Of a DNA stretch of 8,103 bases, positions 5,685 through 8,103 are shown piece by piece (position 1 is the first letter of the stretch; the number at the start of each line of letters is the position of its first letter). Under the pieces are notes generated by a model. It did not search any database, was not told where the DNA came from, and saw only the letters and a list, made by a program, of their open reading frames with translations. This DNA comes from Actinomycetota bacterium (lineage in GTDB: Bacteria; Actinomycetota; Acidimicrobiia; Acidimicrobiales; Ilumatobacteraceae): contig WLEX01000052.1 of NCBI GenBank assembly GCA_009704065.1, positions 1-8,103 of the forward strand, in the 5' to 3' direction. The position numbers and the translations under genes are program-made.

Positions 5685-6671
5685 ATGAACACTGAAGAAT
5701 CAGAACGACGTTCTCGTTTACTCTCTCTTAAATTACGCGCCCTTGTTCGCGATCACCTTGGGTTGATTGCCGACCCTGAAGGTTCTGCTGAAGCATTTAT
5801 GCCTGGCGCAGCGTTTGTCACGAGCGATGCAGTGTGGGTCATGATCGATGGCGATGCAGCCCGCTCATTGGGTGGAGTGCTGGCATGGGCCCCGCAGTTC
5901 GAAAAGCCCATTCATCTTTTGGTGGAGCGTGATTCGGGAATTGTGGCTCGCCGTGCGCAATTATTTGATATCGATATTTCGGTGTGGCATGTCGATGACC
6001 GTACATTGCTGCCGGCAGTTGCCGAACCGCAACTTATTTCGCCGGCTGCCTCTGACGCACATTTGGCTTTTGTTGATCTCATCGAATCATCGGGCGCTGA
6101 TGCTCTTGTTGAACACGGTGTAGTGGTGGGCGAAGTACGCGGCCTCGAAATGTGTCGTGTGGTGGACGATGCCACCACGGGTGAGGTGCGTTTAGAGGTT
6201 GGAATGGGTCGACACGATCGCGAAGCATTTGCCATGGTGCATGGTGAACTGCCCACCGAACAAGCAATGCGCCAAGTAATCGATGCAGTGTTGCCGCATC
6301 GTTATGAGGGTGCAGACCCACACCCGTTCAATTCTTTTGGTGTCGAGCGTTTGCAACGGTGGCGTGCGATGCAAGCGCCAACTTCAATTGGGTTCACACG
6401 TTTGTCGCCGGCAGATCCACCTGTATTGCGCACCAATGTAAAAGATGCAGTGCCTTGTGTTGCTCTCGGTACAACCGATAGTGGTGTGTTGGCAGCTGCA
6501 GTGTTTGTGCATGGCGTCGATCTCGATGTGGTGCCGTTTGCAGTTGATGCAGCCTCGCGATTAGGTACAAGCGATGTCACAATCGTGGTGCGCCGCCGTG
6601 ACGTGGTAAAGCCAATTGAACGTCTGGCAAATTTGGCGCATATCCACGTGCGTTTTGCATTCCATTCCTAG
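5685..6671 (+). CDS. Conserved-looking protein of unknown function
   Basis: I do not recognise this 328-residue protein. It has no signal peptide or transmembrane helix and is probably cytoplasmic. The N-terminus (MNTEESERRSRLLSLKLRAL) is a charged helix. Residues about 43-104 and 256-326 look like two copies of one alpha/beta unit: a strand, a helix of about 20 residues, a strand rich in Val/Ile (HLLVERD and VTIVVRRRD), a helix (ARRAQLF and IERLANL) and a final strand (ISVWHVD and IHVRFAF). Between them are the segments GVVVGEVRGLEMCRVV (145-160), LEVGMGRHDREAFAMVHG (170-187) and HPFNSFGVERLQRWR (213-227), whose polar and charged residues could form an active or binding site. The start at 5685 has only a weak AGG five bases upstream. 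It lies between rpmE and prfA, which are adjacent in mycobacteria, and probably shares their transcript. The codon usage looks like that of its neighbours. Confidence 0.85.
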   Translation: MNTEESERRSRLLSLKLRALVRDHLGLIADPEGSAEAFMPGAAFVTSDAVWVMIDGDAARSLGGVLAWAPQFEKPIHLLVERDSGIVARRAQLFDIDISVWHVDDRTLLPAVAEPQLISPAASDAHLAFVDLIESSGADALVEHGVVVGEVRGLEMCRVVDDATTGEVRLEVGMGRHDREAFAMVHGELPTEQAMRQVIDAVLPHRYEGADPHPFNSFGVERLQRWRAMQAPTSIGFTRLSPADPPVLRTNVKDAVPCVALGTTDSGVLAAAVFVHGVDLDVVPFAVDAASRLGTSDVTIVVRRRDVVKPIERLANLAHIHVRFAFHS

Positions 6672-6705
6672 TTTCACTTTTCGAAACGCCTATTGTGGTG
6701 CCGCT

Positions 6706-7368
6706 ATGAATTCGCGCCATTCTCATCGATTAATAGGCGTAATATTTGCAATGACAATGTTTGTGTCATGTTCGTCGCAGGCTTCCATAGTGACTACCAC
6801 TGCACCCTCCACCACGGTGTCTTCTGTGCGCACCACGGTGCCCTACAAACCGGGTGCTGCCATGAAGGCATGGAACTCGTGGGTGAGATCATTTGAAGTG
6901 GTCGATGTGTCTGCTATTTCGAAAAGTGAATGTGGCGTGTATGCCATGTTGATAACTGAAGGAAGTCTGACTTTTTATGACTGGGACGGTAAGCAATGGG
7001 CAGACATCTCTGACCAATTGAATGGTGGCCGTGGGCTCGACCCACTGAAGGTGTATTCGTACGACTTCACGAATGATGGCATCCTTGATTTTTTTGTTAC
7101 CTATGGCGACAACCGAAACAAAGGTGGCAAGTTATACGGGTCTTTTTTTGCTTTTCCGTGGAGTGGGCCAGATCATTGCAAGTGGAGTTGGCTTGATATC
7201 GATAATGGCCGCGACATTGTGAAAGAAATTGAATCACCCGAAGTAGACCAGCGAGATGGTGTTGTGTATGCCTCTGGCTATCAATCGGGCCGGTGGACTA
7301 CCTACGGAGCGGTGAAGTACCTACCGTCGAGTGGTTCTTTTGTGTTTCAGGAAGTGTTCAAGAAGTAA
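6706..7368 (+). CDS. Secreted lipoprotein of unknown function
   Basis: The 220-residue product has a signal peptide with Arg/His at its N-terminus, a hydrophobic core (LIGVIFAMTMF) and a lipobox-like FVSC with C22 as the lipidated residue. Phe at -3 is unusual but tolerable. A Thr/Ser/Val/Pro-rich linker (28-46) follows, then a folded domain rich in Trp, Tyr and Asp. DFTNDGILD (120-128) resembles the calcium-binding loop of FG-GAP or EF-hand-like repeats (D120, D124, G125, D128); only one such loop is clear. YDWDGKQWADIS (91-102) also suggests a beta-propeller-like or related beta fold. C76 and C158 may pair. The frame is open upstream to 6616, overlapping the previous gene, but the signal peptide fixes the start at 6706. 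The upstream GTGGTG is a poor ribosome site. I cannot name a family or function. prfA starts 31 bases after its stop. Confidence 0.85.
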   Translation: MNSRHSHRLIGVIFAMTMFVSCSSQASIVTTTAPSTTVSSVRTTVPYKPGAAMKAWNSWVRSFEVVDVSAISKSECGVYAMLITEGSLTFYDWDGKQWADISDQLNGGRGLDPLKVYSYDFTNDGILDFFVTYGDNRNKGGKLYGSFFAFPWSGPDHCKWSWLDIDNGRDIVKEIESPEVDQRDGVVYASGYQSGRWTTYGAVKYLPSSGSFVFQEVFKK

Positions 7369-7385
7369 GAGGGGACTCACCCTCT
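7368..7385 (+). other. Six-base-pair hairpin before prfA
   Basis: AGAGGG (7368-7373) pairs perfectly with CCCTCT (7380-7385) around the loop GACTCA. It begins at the last base of the lipoprotein stop codon. No T-run follows, so it is not a standard intrinsic terminator. It hides the only purine-rich, SD-like tract upstream of prfA, which may affect prfA translation or processing of the transcript. Confidence 0.5.
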
Positions 7386-7399
7386 AGCCTTGTATCTGC

Positions 7400-8103
7400 A
7401 TGAATGGTCGCCTTGAATCTATTGAGCGGGATTACACCGAGCTCGAAGTAAGCCTTGGTAGTCCCGAGGTTTTGGGTGATCAAAACCGTTTACGTGACGC
7501 CTCACGTAAATACAAACAACTCACGCCTCTTGTGCAGTGCATTCGAGATTTGCGCGATGCCCGTGGCGACGCGGAAGCCGCAAAAGAACTCATGATCGAA
7601 ACCACTGGTGATGAGCGTGATTCGTTCCGTGCCGAAGCCAATGCTGCTGAAGCACGTGTGGAAGAACTCGAAGCACAATTGCAGGTGTTGCTGTTGCCAC
7701 CAGACGACAATGATGGGAAGCCCGTCATCATGGAAATCCGTGGTGCTGAAGGTGGAGAAGAAGCCAACTTGTTCGCCCGCGATCTCATGGAAATGTACGT
7801 GGCGTACGCATCGAAGCGTGGCTGGAATGTTGAAACCATGCAGGTCGACAATTCCGAAATGGGTGGCATCAACCAAGTCACGATGCTTTTCAAGGGCGAC
7901 GATGCATGGAGTCACTTGAAGTTTGAAGGCGGCCCACATCGAGTGCAGCGTGTACCTGCAACAGAAGCACAAGGACGTATTCATACTTCGTCTGCCACGG
8001 TTGCAGTCATGGTGGAAGCCGAAGAACTCGACCTGGAAATTAACGACAACGATCTCAGTATCGATGTGTATCGCGCATCAGGTGCAGGCGGACAGCATGT
8101 CAA
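7400..8103 (+). CDS. prfA: Peptide chain release factor 1, 3'-truncated by the window
   Basis: RF1 reads UAA and UAG in the ribosomal A site and triggers peptide release. The visible 234 residues begin MNGRLESIERDYTELEVSLG, a coiled helical domain 1. They continue with EIRGAEGGEEANLFARDLMEMY and FEGGPHRVQRVPATEAQGRIHTS. The PAT tripeptide (186-188) is the stop-codon discriminator of RF1; RF2 would have SPF. The catalytic GGQ is at 230-232 within SGAGGQHV, two or three residues earlier than in E. coli, so alignment is near full length and about 120 residues should follow outside the window. The start is certain by exclusion: an in-frame TAG ends at 7387, no other start codon lies between it and 7400, and later starts would cut domain 1. 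There is no Shine-Dalgarno sequence next to the ATG; a TAGCCT at 7385-7390 could be a weak -10. In mycobacteria the methyltransferase gene prmC (hemK), which modifies the GGQ glutamine, follows prfA. Confidence 0.96.
   Translation, partial: MNGRLESIERDYTELEVSLGSPEVLGDQNRLRDASRKYKQLTPLVQCIRDLRDARGDAEAAKELMIETTGDERDSFRAEANAAEARVEELEAQLQVLLLPPDDNDGKPVIMEIRGAEGGEEANLFARDLMEMYVAYASKRGWNVETMQVDNSEMGGINQVTMLFKGDDAWSHLKFEGGPHRVQRVPATEAQGRIHTSSATVAVMVEAEELDLEINDNDLSIDVYRASGAGGQHV

Noticed and set aside
6671..6687. GTTTC/GAAAC hairpin between the unknown gene and the second lipoprotein gene
   Set aside because: Five pairs, three of them A-T, with a seven-base loop and no T-run after it; likely chance.
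6616..6705. A longer second lipoprotein starting at 6616
   Set aside because: This would overlap the end of the preceding gene and place 30 unrelated residues before a clear signal peptide.

Overview
The window looks like a piece of an actinomycete (Actinomycetota) chromosome. It carries the conserved order homoserine dehydrogenase, threonine synthase, rho, rpmE, prfA. Mycobacterium tuberculosis has the same order, with thrB between thrC and rho. Base composition is moderate by eye rather than very GC-rich. Two lipoproteins have features common in actinobacterial secreted proteins: a Thr/Ser-rich linker after the lipobox, or a C-terminal Cys-Gly. I lean towards Acidimicrobiia or a similar moderate-GC lineage, but this is an inference and no marker here proves it.

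Layout. Bases 2-2680 hold hom and thrC on the + strand, nine bases apart. Bases 2685-3322 hold a two-gene unit on the - strand: a 48-residue very basic protein (3322-3176), coupled by a TGATG overlap to a 163-residue lipoprotein (3176-2685). This unit converges on thrC and diverges from rho, and it sits where thrB is expected. Bases 3323-3532 are a 210-base divergent intergenic region. It has a candidate leaderless promoter on the - strand, and on the + strand a candidate rho promoter and a C-rich, rut-like leader. Bases 3533-5368 encode Rho with a long disordered Arg/Gln/Asn-rich arm. Bases 5411-5638 encode ribosomal protein L31 of the zinc-binding type. Bases 5685-6671 encode an unrecognised 328-residue protein, and 6706-7368 a second lipoprotein. 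From 7400 to the window end is the 5' part of prfA, cut just after its GGQ motif.

How the genes relate. hom and thrC give the first and last steps from aspartate semialdehyde to threonine. The middle step (homoserine kinase) is not encoded here. Rho, L31 and RF1 serve transcription termination, the ribosome and translation termination. The - strand pair and the two genes between rpmE and prfA are lineage-specific additions to this conserved backbone and are the least understood part of the window. I found no tRNA, rRNA, CRISPR array, insertion sequence or phage gene.
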